DNA from: Pholiota molesta
Taxonomy: Eukaryota; Basidiomycota; Agaricomycetes; Agaricales; Strophariaceae
DNA: 64,000 bases
Direction: 5' to 3'
Assembly (NCBI GenBank): GCA_014925825.1
Contig: JACGCK010000159.1
Coordinates: 40,241-104,240 of the forward strand
The position numbers were made by a program, and so were the translations under genes. Positions 47,408 to 59,772 of the stretch are shown here, one piece after another. The notes beneath the pieces were generated by a model that was given only the letters and a program-made list of their open reading frames with translations, made no database searches and was not told the DNA's origin. Each line of letters starts with the position of its first letter. The first letter of the stretch is position 1.

Positions 47408-47697
47408 GATGAGCGTTTAAGTGTTTGAGTGTTTGAGTGTTTGCTGAATGTTTACTGGTCATGGGAACTGATGTCAGTGTATGGAAACCAAGTTGGGACC
47501 GTGAGCGCGTGAGCAGATAGCAAGCGTAGAACGGTGGAGTAGAAAACCAGTGGCTTATATAACCTTGCAAGGTTTCAACGTGATTCAAGTGAGGACGTAC
47601 ACAATGCGTGAAGGCCATCGAAATAACATGCTCGCTATGTTCTTAAAGTTCAATCAAGCTAACGAAGTTTCATGCATCATGTCATGCCTGAGTGAAT

Positions 47698-49610
47698 CTA
47701 CAGCATTCCTTTGACTAGCCAGACGATAATCTTGGTTGTCCAGCGGACATGACGTTGCTCGCCCTTCCATTCGGCAGCATTGGATCTAATCCCATCTATT
47801 TCACGTGCGAGGTCCCGCTGCAAAGCGCGAAGTGGAGAATCAGCTAGTGCGAGAGAATCTGCGGAAGAAGGGTCCAAGGTGGGGGCGGTGGCGGGAATTT
47901 GTGTTTCTGATGGCAGAATCATGAGGAAGGAGAGTTCTGTGTCGATATGTGCTGACCGCGAATTGAGGTTGGTAGAACCAAAGAGAGTTAGAATCGGAGC
48001 CGCTGACGACGTCAGGGAAACCCATATTCCTGTACCCGTACGATGTGAGAACGCTCTTGTCGAAAGTAATGAGGCAGAAGTTATACCTTTCGCATGATAA
48101 GTCCACCCTGGTTTCTCCCACTCAGTCAGCAGCACACCCTGGCCACCTGTCTGTGAATCTCCCCTCCAGAGTCTACCTGCTTTGGCCACCGCATTCATGA
48201 AGCGCTTCTCATACAATGTATAGCCTTCCGGTATTCTTCCCGAAATCCCTTTCGATCCATAGAACCCGTTTGCCTGAAAAAAAAAAAAATTCGACCATAG
48301 AACTAACCATAGGGGTCTGGAAGGACTTACTTTAGGGCTTGCTGCGACAATTCGACAATCGACGTTTGGACTATTCAAGATTAGATTCTGATAGGGAGTA
48401 TACAGGCTGAAATATCCACTTGTCAGATCCAGTAACGGACGTCGTTTTAGTGAGTTTTCGGTAAGGTGTCGGAAGAGTAGCTGAATGGTCGATTCTTCTT
48501 CCCTGATATTGAATTGGCCAGCCTGGATGATTGGGATAAGTAGAGGCATCTGCGCCGAGTCAGCAGAATTGTTCGATGATATTTGTTTCGAGTGGGTACA
48601 ATGGCGTTTCTGAAACTGCGAGAGGGCTTCTTCTGCGATCGAATTAAAGTAATGGGGATGGGTATCAAAATTAGGCCAATATAGGGTATAGTCGTCGTGA
48701 GTGTAGGTGTGGGGATTGGGAGTGGCGGGCATCGACGGTGTTGAGGATTCATTGGGTAGTAGCCTGTACGAGAAAGATTTGACAGTTTCCATGAAATCGT
48801 GACAATACTGCGCGAGATGTGTCTGCGCCGAAAAATATAGGTAGCGATCCTGCCGATTCGTGAAATACGATTTGTTCAGGTTCGCACTAGGAGAAATTTC
48901 TTCCATTAAACCCTTGCGAATGACATCTCTCCGAAGTCTAGCAACGACTCACCCGCTGATCATTACGTCGTCATCAACACCGTAAATTTTGGCATGCCAT
49001 GTCCCCCAGCCTTCATTGAACCGTGGAGGAACTATCTTAGCGAGAATTCCGCGCAAACTAGGACTGCGAAACATGGAGATAGTGACACGGGCTGGAAACT
49101 CCTGCAATAGCGGGAGCAAGATCTTTGCGGTTGAATCAGACCCTGGGCGCGTAGACCGATTGAGGTCCAGAACCATTTGGAGTTTGAGGTCTGGTCGGGC
49201 GCGAAGACGCGTCGATAACGCAGATATCTGGGGAAATCATCAACATAGTACTGGATCCTGAAAGAAACCCATTTACCAGTTCCGTTTCTTCCGAACCAAT
49301 GTATAATGACGAGATAAATATTCGTCGTTCGGCTTTATTTATCATTTCCTAAGGCATTTGGTTATCAAATCGACCAACAAGCTAGCAAACTTACCAGCAA
49401 TGTGTCATAGAACTGAACAGGATCCGTTAAGATACGGACAGAAGAGGGTTGGACTTGGAATGCTGGCTGTTTGCGAACCAGTGTCGACGTGAATTCCCGT
49501 ATGGAAGGATCGATATAAGCAGTCGAAATACATCGTTTCTGGCATACTAGAAAGTGAGAAGGCCTGGGTTTCGTGGCCGTTTTGGCGCAAGTCCATGATA
49601 GTCGCCACAT
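47698..49610 (-). CDS. PGS1: CDP-diacylglycerol--glycerol-3-phosphate 3-phosphatidyltransferase (phosphatidylglycerophosphate synthase)
   Basis: 545 aa in six exons: 49610-49395, 49348-49277, 49227-48953, 48886-48331, 48273-48087, 48029-47698. It makes phosphatidylglycerophosphate, the first committed step to cardiolipin, in the mitochondrial inner membrane. The N-terminus is basic and presequence-like. It is a phospholipase-D superfamily enzyme with two HxK motifs. Motif 1 is HAKIYGVDDDVMISGANLN (His-x-Lys...Asp). Motif 2 is YHAKGIWVSL followed by FGSTNLNSRSAHIDTELSF. Other landmarks are ERRIFISSLYIGSEETEL and NRQDRYLYF. The aspartate missing from motif 2 is, as I recall, usual for eukaryotic Pgs1. 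A poly-T/A run sits next to exon 5. Start chosen at the first ATG giving the basic leader. Confidence 0.93.
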
Positions 49611-50187
49611 GAACACAACGGTCACGTCTCAGAAAAATTGGCCACCTTGGGAGCCGTAGTTTGGGTTCGTTTTCTCACGCTCGCGGGAACCCGTACAGGA
49701 GTGCCTCATGCCGACCGGCAAGATTGGCCAACCTGCGAAATTTGAGCGCTTGCAGGCATCATAATCTGCTTGTGCAAAACGTTTGAGTGCCAGTGTATGG
49801 TTTAAAAAGTGCTAGACGCAAGGGAGTAACATTCAATCGGAACTATCTCTCTATTAATGCATTTTTGTTCTGTTTTAAACGTTTAATATTTATTGCTAAT
49901 CGGCAACATCAGCGACCTGGGCGCTCCTGGGCGCCATATGCAGCGATGGGGTCAATGCTCTTCATAAGAAGCCACGAGTCTTACTGCTATCAGCCTGGTT
50001 AGCAGAAAATGTCCGTCTAATTTCAGCCAAATACCCTTCTACACAGTGGAATGCTTGAGCTGATGGCTTCGCCGAAAATAAGCGCCCATGGAAAGGACAG
50101 TATCGAAGCTCTATATTTGTGTATCTAGACCCACGTGTTATTAACACGTTGAGTTTTTCTCTTAGATTAATAGATAGGCCTTGTGCC
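49611..50187. other. Short divergent spacer after PGS1
   Basis: This is the PGS1 promoter side and an AT-rich stretch. A 17-bp palindrome, ACGTGTTATTAACACGT, lies at about 50132-50148, upstream of the following hypothetical gene. I see no gene here. Confidence 0.4.
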
Positions 50188-50972
50188 ATGGGTCAGGAAG
50201 CATCCGAAATGAACCTGGTAAATATTCAACCCCATATTCATTCGTTAAGTGGCAACCCCAGCCCTTCTATTGTATCTCTTGGATCCTTTTCACCTGGGAA
50301 CTACCCCACACTCTCTCACCTAGACTGCCCTCATAAACTATTTGCTCTTGCTACCTCGTCCAGCCCTTTCAGAAGCATGGAAAAATACAGCAAAGTTGAC
50401 CCAGAAAGTGCAACAGACCCAGCCGCGGAGTTCGTGGACATGTTCTACTCATATTACGATTCACGTTACGAGATAAATGTGGAGTGCGCATTGTACTGAG
50501 TAGGGTCCTAACTTATCTCTGACGATCTCTCTTAATACACAGGGCCCTTAATGGAGAAGAAGACTCGTTCATAATCGATCTTTACAATCATTCTCGTCCA
50601 CTAACTCCATCCACTCCCAAGCCGAACAACGATCCTTTGCTGTTGGGAGCGGAGAATCCCAATAACTCAGATTGTAAATCCACCTTTGACTCAAAAATTG
50701 CCAATGTAATGGCGCAGAAGAAAGGTGCAGAGATAAATGTCGACACTGTCAATACTACTTTGGAGGATCGGGGAAGGCCCAGATATAGAAAGAAAACACG
50801 TAAATTTCAGTTAGCCAAAGATACAGTAGGTTTTCTCCTTTCTCGAGACTTTCTATCGTTCTCATTTCTTTGCACAACCCGTTGCCCGACATCACCGATG
50901 CGTCAGTCACAGAGCTTGCATGATATGCCTCAAAATCATTCACAAAAAGAAACTGCCCATGTGTACAATTAA
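50188..50972 (+). CDS. Hypothetical protein, three exons
   Basis: No family recognised. The model of 214 aa joins 50188-50483, 50543-50825 and 50907-50972 through two short introns with good ends (GTGCGC...CACAG and GTAGGT...TCAG), both in frame. The composition is protein-like: a Ser/Pro-rich N-terminus, an acidic patch with aromatics (FVDMFYSYYDSRYEINVE), then a basic stretch RGRPRYRKKTRKFQLAK that could be a nuclear signal. It could be a lineage-specific nuclear protein. Support is only intron structure and frame, so confidence is modest. Confidence 0.42.
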
Positions 50973-52589
50973 AAGGCGCCCGCTGTCCGACCAGTCTCCT
51001 TATTCCATTTGTTCCTTTAAAAACAGTAAATCCGAACTTGAAACAAGCTCCAAGTCAATGGGCTTACTACCGTCTTACAAAACATATGATTAAAAAATCG
51101 CCCTGTACCGATATTAGAATCGAAGATTATAGTGAAAGATATCAATCAATGAAATTCAATTATAAGAAGAAGTAAATTCCAGGTGGAGTAACATCCGTTC
51201 GCAGCGTATTCCACATAATAGGAAACCACCAATTTTACTATAGAGTGTATGATACCTATCCGATGCATATGTGCGGTGCGTCATTGAGCATTGAGCAACA
51301 CAAGGAGTTGCCGTTATCCTTTTACGGTAATCTGGACTTACTTGCCTACTACGGTGCTGCAGATCCTTCATCCTCATGTATACGTATATGTGTTTTAGGT
51401 GTACGTATGGATGGGTGTTATCCATTATTAAAAAAACGGCATCTGATCGGGACTCCTCAATGGGATTGAAGCGACAGGGAGCGCTGGTGTAAATCAGTCA
51501 AAACTCAATGATGGAATTGGTAGTGGATATGGCCGCTCGGCGGCTCATCTTGACATGTTGCTTAGGAAGTACCCCGGAAGTACCCGCGATACAATAGTAA
51601 ATCAGTTACCGATGAGGTGCTTGGAAATCGCAGATCACAACCCTCTAATAGCTGCAATATAAACATATTCAATATGTCATAAGAGCGTCATAGATAAACG
51701 AGTCTTTGTTACTTGTTCGGTACGATGGTTTTACTGTTTACCCCAATGGTCCCGAAGATGTTTATGGACTGAGCAGAAAAGCCCCATCATCCGAAATTGT
51801 GGGTACGACTACAGTATAGCGGGTTAAGTATGCCAGGTATAGTCTGAAGCAGTACATATTTTGGACGCGGGACTATATTGATGCCATAATATCGGGCGAT
51901 AGCAACGGCTGAGAGAGACTCTTCGCGTCCATACCTCCACCGGCGCTTAAATCAACTGATAAGACCTCGTGTACCTGAACCTGGATAACTTTCATTCTGA
52001 GACCATTGAATTTCAATTTTGTTTATACCAATGCATATACACAAGGTCGCCTAAATTATTGGATACACATTGACAGTCCTAGAACAGCAGGAATAATCAA
52101 ACATGGCCACGAAGGCATCGGAGGTTGGCTGGCTTGTCCGCCCGCTCCCACGACCCTGACATATTTCGTAACATAAGTATGAGGAAAGACCCAAGAGTTC
52201 CTGTCAGTGTTAACGTTGCATCAATTAACATTTGCAGGTGCGCGTGGCATTGAGCAAAACCAATCACTCGCAGCAGAGTGTACCTTGCTTACGGGATATC
52301 GGACGCCCGAGGCCATCTGAGGCATTAAAGCTCACGATGTAGACCAGACCGTAACAAAAAATTGTAATGGATACGCACTAAAGCTAAAGCGTCTTTCATG
52401 TCTGCTGGTTATTATTTATTGATTCTTGAGTATAAAGGTCCGAAAGGATACACGGTGTATGGTAAGAGAGCTGTTAGGTACTGATTAATACTGAATTGAA
52501 CATGTAAGTATGATGGAATGCATTTGAACAGCGTAGAGCAAAGAATCGAAAGCAAGGGGGGAGGGGGAAACAAGAGAAAAAGAGACCAC
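50973..52589. other. AT-rich spacer with no supportable gene
   Basis: 1.6 kb of AT-rich DNA in which the longest open frames are under 90 codons and lack motifs or splice partners. Nothing repetitive stands out. Confidence 0.45.
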
Positions 52590-53207
52590 TCAATATCTGG
52601 AAACAAAGCCTCTCAACCTTTCCACGCTCCATACAACTCCTATGATCACTCCTAAAATTCCAAACATAACCGCTAATGCCAGAATGGGTCCAACAACGCC
52701 AGCAACGGCAGTGTAACGTAGGTCATCGGAGGAATTGACGCCGCTTAGTGTAGCGCCAATGATGGCAGCGAAAAGGCTGAAGATGGTTTCCTTCCAAAGG
52801 GCTTGAAGTAGAGATGTCGAAAGGGAGCGAAGTGTTGAATAGTCTTCTCGAGTGTTGTGGTATTTGAACGAGAGAGCAAGATGCACCATCGTCAAAACTC
52901 CACCGCCCAAGGCACCAATAATGGCTGAAGAACGCAGAGATCCGGAAACACGTGAGGAAATCCCAAAACCTCGGATGAACTCGTATCCCAACACCTCGAA
53001 GATGGCGTATTTTACGGGAGAGGCCAATATCTCCGCATGCAAAGAAAGGTCGAAAGATGGGAAGACTGTGGACTTAGTTCGACGCTACAGGATGGAGGCA
53101 AATTTCTCAAGGGACATGAATGATGGCAGCTCAAAAACACGTACTGAATATTGGAGAATGTAACGTGTCGCCAGAGATTCGGCATCGCTGCTATATGTGT
53201 GTTTCAT
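52590..53207 (-). CDS. Small multi-pass membrane protein (unknown function)
   Basis: 181 aa in two exons, 53207-53145 and 53072-52590, joined in frame through a GTACGT...CTAAG intron. The N-terminus is MKHTYSSDAESLATRYILQY. Three hydrophobic segments follow: SSAIIGALGGGVLTMVHLAL, ETIFSLFAAIIGATLSG and a long VAGVVGPILALAVMFGILGVI run. The protein ends with a basic, aromatic tail. Glycine/alanine spacing suggests packed helices. No family recognised. The first exon improves the start, since the second exon alone would begin in mid-helix. Confidence 0.65.
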
Positions 53208-56200
53208 GATCTTTGTGAATGAGGGAGTTTGAGGATAGATAATCGTTGTAAATAATGAGGGAGAAGGAATTGAACACTGGGAGGAGACGCGGGATTTTAT
53301 AGCAGCGTTTTACTTACATTAAGGTACGAAAATATCTCGGGCTCACTGTCACACAAGAGCGATTTGAGGAGTCATAGGTCGATGGGTATAACTCGCTAAA
53401 GGTTGAAATTCCCCATTTAGCAAAAATGTCACGTGGAACTTCCCCAGCCCTGTCCCCTCCCCGGTCCTCTTGCGGTCCTCTGTCCGTGTCGGCCGTTTTG
53501 TCCACGGCAGGTCCACGGCCAGGCCCGTTTGTTTTGCCTGGTCGATTTCGGAGCTGGAATGCCGTACTCGGTGTATGCGGGCGCCTATTTTATACCTTAC
53601 AGGCATGCTACTGTAGTGTAGCAATAATAGGAATAAATGAATTGCTCTAATACATAACGGACGGATGACACGCGAATGACGACAGTACACAATGACGGAT
53701 GAACATTGATGATTGAACGATGAACGGCGGTGCACAACGAAGGCCCACGCACGGACGCGCTAATGACGACACCGCACGAACGACGGTGCAGGGTGCACGA
53801 TGCGTCGATGGATAATGGATGGACAGCGCACAATGGATGGACGATGCACAAATGATGACAGCGCACGCGCGCACGACTGACGGCGACGCCGGTGCTGCCC
53901 CATGAATGACGGCGCACAATGAATTGACAACGGCGCTCGAGGCATCCATTGCTCGTACGTCTGCTGTCCATCGCTGTTTCGACACCGCCCGCACTGTACA
54001 TCACTGCCAACCACCGCCTCCACCGCCTTTACCATCCCGCGGTGGCTTTATAGTATATACCACCACAATACCGGCCAGCCGCTCGTTCTCCCGGGTTCTG
54101 CTCTTTCGCGCTCCGTCGGTGCAGCCCAGCCGACCGCCGCCACCTTCTCAAGAATCTCAACCATAGCAGGCGCATCATGTAAATCTTTTATTGTGCTTGC
54201 GCATGTGTTTAATACGCAAGGAGCCGGTTCCGCGTCCACCGCCGCCTGCTGAGCCATACGGCGATGGTATGCGGCACATCGGCCAGACAGCAGCCTCTAG
54301 AAAAAATAAAGGACCTCTGTCCGGAGGTTCCATATGCAACGGGCAGCAGGCCGGGAAATCTGCATGCCGAACGGTGGGAAAAGGCCTGACCCTAGATCGG
54401 GCCTAAGCGAGTTATACCCATCGACTGATACCTCCGATTTGAGTGCTTTTCTTAGCCGCAGACACCATCATTATTGCTTATCGAGATCTAGGTCTCCGAA
54501 TGGACCAACATAAACCTTTTGAACGTCAAGATCTAGGAAATGTGTCGTCCGGGTTCCGGAAAAGGCTGTAGGGTCACCCACGATCTCGAGCAAAACATTC
54601 AGTTGAGATCAAAAGGAATAGATCCACTGGGCAATTAGTAGGGTGCCATGTTGGCGTGCAGCGTTGGTCAAATGGGACAACGACCACAAAGGGAAATCCA
54701 TTGGAATGCCTAGAGTGTACGAACTGATTGCTGCGTTTGCTTATATCGACGTGGGTACTCTGAGATATGTGAATCGCCACAAAAAATGATTTCGCAACTG
54801 TCTACCATGTAAGTAGCGCTATCTAGTATGAACAGCATGAACAGCCTTTGCATTCCAGTTTCTCAAAATTTCCGTGTGTTGTCCGCAAACAAATGAAGCG
54901 ATAAACAAATTGCCAATTCAAGCGTCGGCGGCGCATCGAACCACATTCAATAATCATAGTAAGTAAGTGTGCAGTGTATGTATACGGAACGATTCAAGAA
55001 CTGCAATTCTGTTGAAAGAGAGATAATCGGTTTGAGTCTGTAGCAAGTCGAAACTGGAGAGTAGATACTTCTGGACCTTCCAACTTCCGAGCAATCCGAG
55101 TGCCCTTCGGCAAGCGGGTATCTATCCGCACAGATGACATCCTATCTCATCCTATGTCATCTGACTAACACAGCTCTCCTAGTCAACTCGTAGTAATAGT
55201 CGCAAGTAATTGCGGCTTTGAAGAAATTTGTATGAAATTCGGATAACTTATAAGTGGGGTGCAACCGTATCATTGGTGATGGCCTACGCTTTGTCCAATT
55301 TAGCCCAATCAATACACAGAACTGGTTAGCATGAAATGAACTGAATAATTCGACAACCCCGATTAATTCGATACTCATTCCAGATACGCAAACAGAGCAA
55401 ATTCGCCATTATGCAAATCAATTTAGTGAAAGTTTACTCACGGCTAGACGCCCGTCCCGTAGACCGTGATAAGATGAGCGTCAAACCAAACCATATATGC
55501 AAACAACCTTCGAAGCCCCGCTTTTCCGCGAACCTGTCGGCGGCGTTAGCGCTCGCCACTTGGCGACACATGTACTATAGCAAGCTTTCTGCAACTGACC
55601 CTGTGGCTTCAAAATACAAGGTGCTGTGTACAAATGCCAATGTACATACACCCAGAAATGTTCGAGAATGCACTGGACTCCTCCCATAAGGAAATAAACT
55701 GGTACATATGTAATAATGTCTTTGTCTCTACGTCGACAATGAGTGGGACCAATTAGCATTAATACCATCGTCAGAGTTGGAACCTTACATAGTCCAGGAA
55801 AGATACGTCATGGAGTTTTCAGCTCAAATCCTCGCAAGCGAAACTGATAAGCGTTCCTTTTTGCCGTCAAGTTAAAAGGTCCGGTGTCGATCATCGAAAC
55901 AACCATCAATGTAAAGCGCCAACCAGGCGTCAACGCGTCAACTCCGGCCCCCGGTCAAGCGTCTTTGTCAAGCGGACTTGAGTCGTCGACTAAGCTATGA
56001 CTTTTACACCTGCGGAGAAAGGAAAGGAAGAAAAGAAAAAAAGGTAAGCTGCTAAGAGCAATGGATTGCTAAGGAAATGACAACCGCAACTTACACGACA
56101 CCGTTCCTCGGATGTCGAGGCGAAACCCAGCCCCCAGATACAAATAGAAATTTCAAAACTCCAAGTAAAGTCCATGCGGGGAAGTAAGTAAAAGTAATGT

Positions 56201-56455
56201 ATACTCGACTGGTAGGGTTGATTCAGCTCGTGAATAGTCCGGAAATGTATCCTGCGGTGGGACGTGAAAAGCTGTGGGCGCATCAACGCCTCGGACAAGC
56301 ATTGCCAGGCCGGTTTTAGATGAGGAAAGTGGTATGAACTTTGCTTTAAATAGGCAGCTGAACGGAATCGTCTACATGGAGGAATTCCTTACCATTAGTT
56401 CGAACGGTCACTGGAACGAAATGAATTGATGAGAAATAATTACATGAATTGCGGA
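53208..56455. other. Long spacer with a degenerate repeat tract
   Basis: 53655-53960 is a degenerate repeat tract. 54000-54420 contains short GC-richer frames on both strands with no domain. 54420-56455 is AT-rich with no supportable gene. The longest frames (102 and 95 codons) lie on the minus strand and resemble no family. Confidence 0.4.
53655..53960. repeat. Degenerate GATG/GACG/GCACAA tract
   Basis: Imperfect iterations of ATGACGAC, GGATGGACGATG, GCGCACAATGGATGG and ACGACGGTGCA occur with irregular spacing over 300 bp. The tract is open on several minus-strand frames only because of its composition. It looks like an eroded satellite or minisatellite. Confidence 0.6.
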
Positions 56456-57448
56456 CTACTGTATTGGAGAATGCTTGGCCGCTTGTCTCTTTTCCTCAGC
56501 TGATGCTTTTGCTTCGTTCAAGGGCTTGCTCCACCGGGCCTCCGGGGGATCCCAGATACCGAATTCTTTCTTCATATCTTCGACGCTTTCGGCCCAGCGT
56601 TTTTCCCAGTACACAGTTATAAGGCTCTGCGCGCTGCCGCCACATTTCAGGGCCCAAGGGACGTATTCCGAGAATAGTCTGGAACGCTTCTTCTCCGAAA
56701 GACGCAATGGACCAAAGACAGCGGCAAGGGCAGTCATTGGCAGACCAAGATTCGCGAACTCAAAGTACTTTAGAGCAAGCTCGGATTCGACATTGACGGG
56801 GAGGTTGCAGATACAGTGGTAAAAATCATGGCACTCGCGATATCGTTGCATGACATAGGCCAGTTCAGGATCGTCGATGTAATGCACCTAATTGAAAATG
56901 AGAAGCCTTTTAAAAGAACTATTAAGCCACTTACTGGCTCCCTGGTATCTGGAGTCACCCCGCACCGTTCCAGCCATGTTATATACGCTCTACCAAAAGA
57001 GCCTTCCGGATACTCCAGAAGTTTATTCAGATCGATTGTGGTGGAATTAACGCGTGGCCTTTCCTTCAGGATTCTACGACCTTCTGGGCTTTCCAGCATC
57101 CGATCTCTCAAGCGTGAAAGCGTTGGTCCTGCTGTTGTTTCACCGAGGGCTGCAACCATGTCTATAATAGTCTTTCTAGTGAGTCGAATAGTGAGAGTCA
57201 AAATAACTCTTACCTCCTCTCCGTGGGTCGGTTAATGAAACCACGGCCGATCCAACTGTGAGCAACGCAGTTTCGAACCAATTTAGGGGAATGTGGCCTT
57301 CATACGCTGGTGGTGTATTAATCGAACGAGTAGAAAAGGCTGGTCGCGCTCCATGTGTTGGTGTTCGACACACCTGGAAGCAAGGCATTGTTGACGACCT
57401 CCACAAGGTTGAAGCTCGTTTTGCAGCTGCGCATTTGCTCAGAAGCAT
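56456..57448 (-). CDS. COQ4: Ubiquinone biosynthesis protein Coq4
   Basis: 297 aa in three exons: 57448-57214, 57161-56935, 56887-56456. The basic N-terminus MLLSKCAAAKRASTLWRSS is a mitochondrial presequence. The body follows the family closely: HIPLNWFETALLTVGSAVVS, SPEGRRILKERPRVNS, YPEGSFGRAYITWLERCGVT, DDPELAYVMQRYRECHDFYH. It carries the metal-binding HDxxH...E motif (His-Asp-Phe-Tyr-His, then NVESE). Coq4 is a matrix-side inner-membrane protein needed for the CoQ synthome and acts in ring decarboxylation/hydroxylation. All family hallmarks are present and the length is normal. Confidence 0.96.
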
Positions 57449-58163
57449 GGCAAGAAAACCGGTACCACCTCAGACAGGAGAGTAGATTCTATAAAAGCGG
57501 GATATTGTGTAGAATTGAGATTTTATGGGGAGGTCTATACAGGTAGAAGACTGTAGAAGATGTCGGGCAATGGAGGAGCACTAGGAGCGAGTGTGACCAC
57601 GATTCCGAAAGTCACGCCCTGAACGATGCTCATGTGATCGTGACAAAGATCATTGATTTCTTTTTATTTTTAAACTCACACCAGCACCACTCCCAAATCC
57701 CTCCTTGCTTTGCTTGTCCTTCATTTCCTGCCCACGCGCTTCAAAAGCAATGCTCAGACTGCTTTGTTTTAGGATCTCATATCACCCGTGGCAGGACTTG
57801 TGAAGCCACCTTTACTGGCGAACAATGATTGTTGAAGTAGCCGGATTGTGTGAGGCTTCGAGTGGCATTGATGGGCCACATTTTTTGGGCCACAAAATAT
57901 GGCCCACACTCGTATAAGAAAGCAGGTCTCTCCCCTCCGTCTTCAAAAAGTCCCTTGCTTTCTGCTGCGACCTTCTCCTCCTGACTCCCGGACTCGCAGT
58001 TCTTTCATTCCCCTCCCGAAATGAGCGTAGCTGATTTCTTCCGCAACACCCGTCAATGTCCGGAATTCCAGGCTGGCCCAGATTTGAGAAGCTAGCCTGT
58101 GGTGCTGGACACTCTCGACGATATGGGACATACTTTAGCTCGCGTTCTTCCATCCTCGAAACC
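57449..58163. other. Divergent promoter between COQ4 and the zinc-finger gene
   Basis: There is no gene here. The duplicated words GGGCCACA and ATGGCCCACA near 57870-57910 are the only local repeat. Confidence 0.4.
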
Positions 58164-58977
58164 ATGGGAAGCCAGGATAGCGACTCCTCATGGGAAATTG
58201 TAACTCCCGGCGCCGATTCTGTGTTTGAAGGGACAGAGGCCCAAAGGGTTGCGATGATGTATCGCCTGAAGGCTCAATATTCTGGGAGCTGCTCGGATAC
58301 TACGCTGGAGTCTGCGCCGCCCAATTACTCTGATCCAGATAACTTGCCCATTCAAGGATCTCCGTCGCAAGGGCCGAATGAACTGGTGTCGGAGAAGCAG
58401 TACACGTCTATTGTTGGATCCAAAGGTCTCAAAGTTACCTTGGATGAAGCGCGTCAGCGTGACCTTCTCGCAGTGGTGCGTCATGTTATTGAATGCCTCG
58501 AGTATTTCATCTAAAATATAGGGTGCTCTGTCGACGTTATAGTTTCAAGAAGCGATGGATACCGCCAATAGATGCAGCACCATCCCTGGAGGAGATGGCC
58601 GTGTTATTTGCCCGCGTTCTGGCTGTGGAAATTCACTTCCAAACGTCAATGCATTGACATATCATCTCCATATTCACGACATCGACGATCAGTCTGTACC
58701 AATCTTTTAATGATTTAACTTCCCACTAACATGGCTCCTGCTTTTTTTTTAACCAGCTTAGTGACCTGTCCCCTTTGCAACAACACGTACGAGTACCCGT
58801 TTGATATGCATCGGTGCCCCAAAAAGTCTAGCGGTCTCCGCAGTTACTGGTTAGCTCGTTCGGGCTCCGTTGCTAAACGATATTTACTCATCTCATGGCA
58901 GGAAGCTTCCTCCCTATCCTAGGCAAAGCCGCGCTCAAATTAGACACTTAATCTCCTCTTTGTGGTTTACTTCATAA
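58164..58977 (+). CDS. Small protein with zinc-finger-like C/H motifs
   Basis: 209-aa model in four exons: 58164-58475, 58543-58691, 58757-58849, 58902-58977. The N-terminus is acidic/Ser-rich (MGSQDSDSSWEIVTPGADS). The centre is VTLDEARQRDLLAVFQEAMD. Two Cys/His clusters follow: ICPRSGCGNSLPNVNALTYH with HLHIHD (C2H2-like), then LVTCPLCNNTYEYPFDMHRC with CPKKSS. The second and third joins use GTCTGT and GTTAGC donors. The last exon is optional; without it the protein ends at 58922. Likely a DNA- or protein-binding factor, but no family is recognised. Confidence 0.55.
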
Positions 58978-59772
58978 ATACTCGCTTGTTTTCCAATTCC
59001 TCTCTTTTTCTTTTTCACTTCCGCATTCTGTACCCATTCTTCACGACCCTTTACGACATTCGTGTTATTTCATTCCATTATTTAATTACCCTTCCCATCT
59101 AGAATCAGCTATCATTTCTCTCGCATCCATTCATACACCCTACTCACTACTGTACAATTTACTTACTCCATTCATTCAAATACCGAATGTCTCTTCGACC
59201 ACATATCGCTTGTATATCACCTGAAATATACATCGCAAAGCTGATTCGAAACTACGTTGACTGATTAGTACTAGGATTGAAGGGGGCTCAATGTCTTCCA
59301 GGTTTGAGAGCCTAGACAGACTCGGGAGCATTATTTCGATATTAAGGGTAGATATGTTGACATGTGGCATGTTTGTTCGATCCACCACAACTATGAACTC
59401 AAAATAAAGACGAGCATAACAAATGAGGAACGTGAACTCCAAGAAATCAGTCAGCTATAATTTGGCCATAATCCAAGGATATCGATTTATTAGGACCAAA
59501 CCAGACCACTTCTCTGAGGCTCGAACAACCACAAAGAGCGACTTCAAAGTCAAAAAGCATATTCACCTAGCCATTTTGATAACATTCCGATTGCAGTGGC
59601 TTACTCGGCTCGTAGGAAATCAGGGCAACAAAATTCGTCGAATTGGCTACAAATCGGAATTATAATTTAATGAAACGCGCATCTGCAGATCTATGAAATG
59701 CCACACTCCAAAAACCCCCCATCGATCGGGGGGAGGGAAAGCTTCACGGGAATGAAGGTATGAACAGCACGA
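58978..59772. other. Convergent 3' region with no gene
   Basis: T/C-rich 3' UTR of the zinc-finger gene runs to about 59170. AT-rich DNA follows, with frames of 88 and 80 codons that show no motif. Confidence 0.4.

Noticed and set aside
49665..49720. tRNA-like GGTTCG/GGGAACCCG pairings
   Set aside because: No cloverleaf with an anticodon arm could be folded around them.
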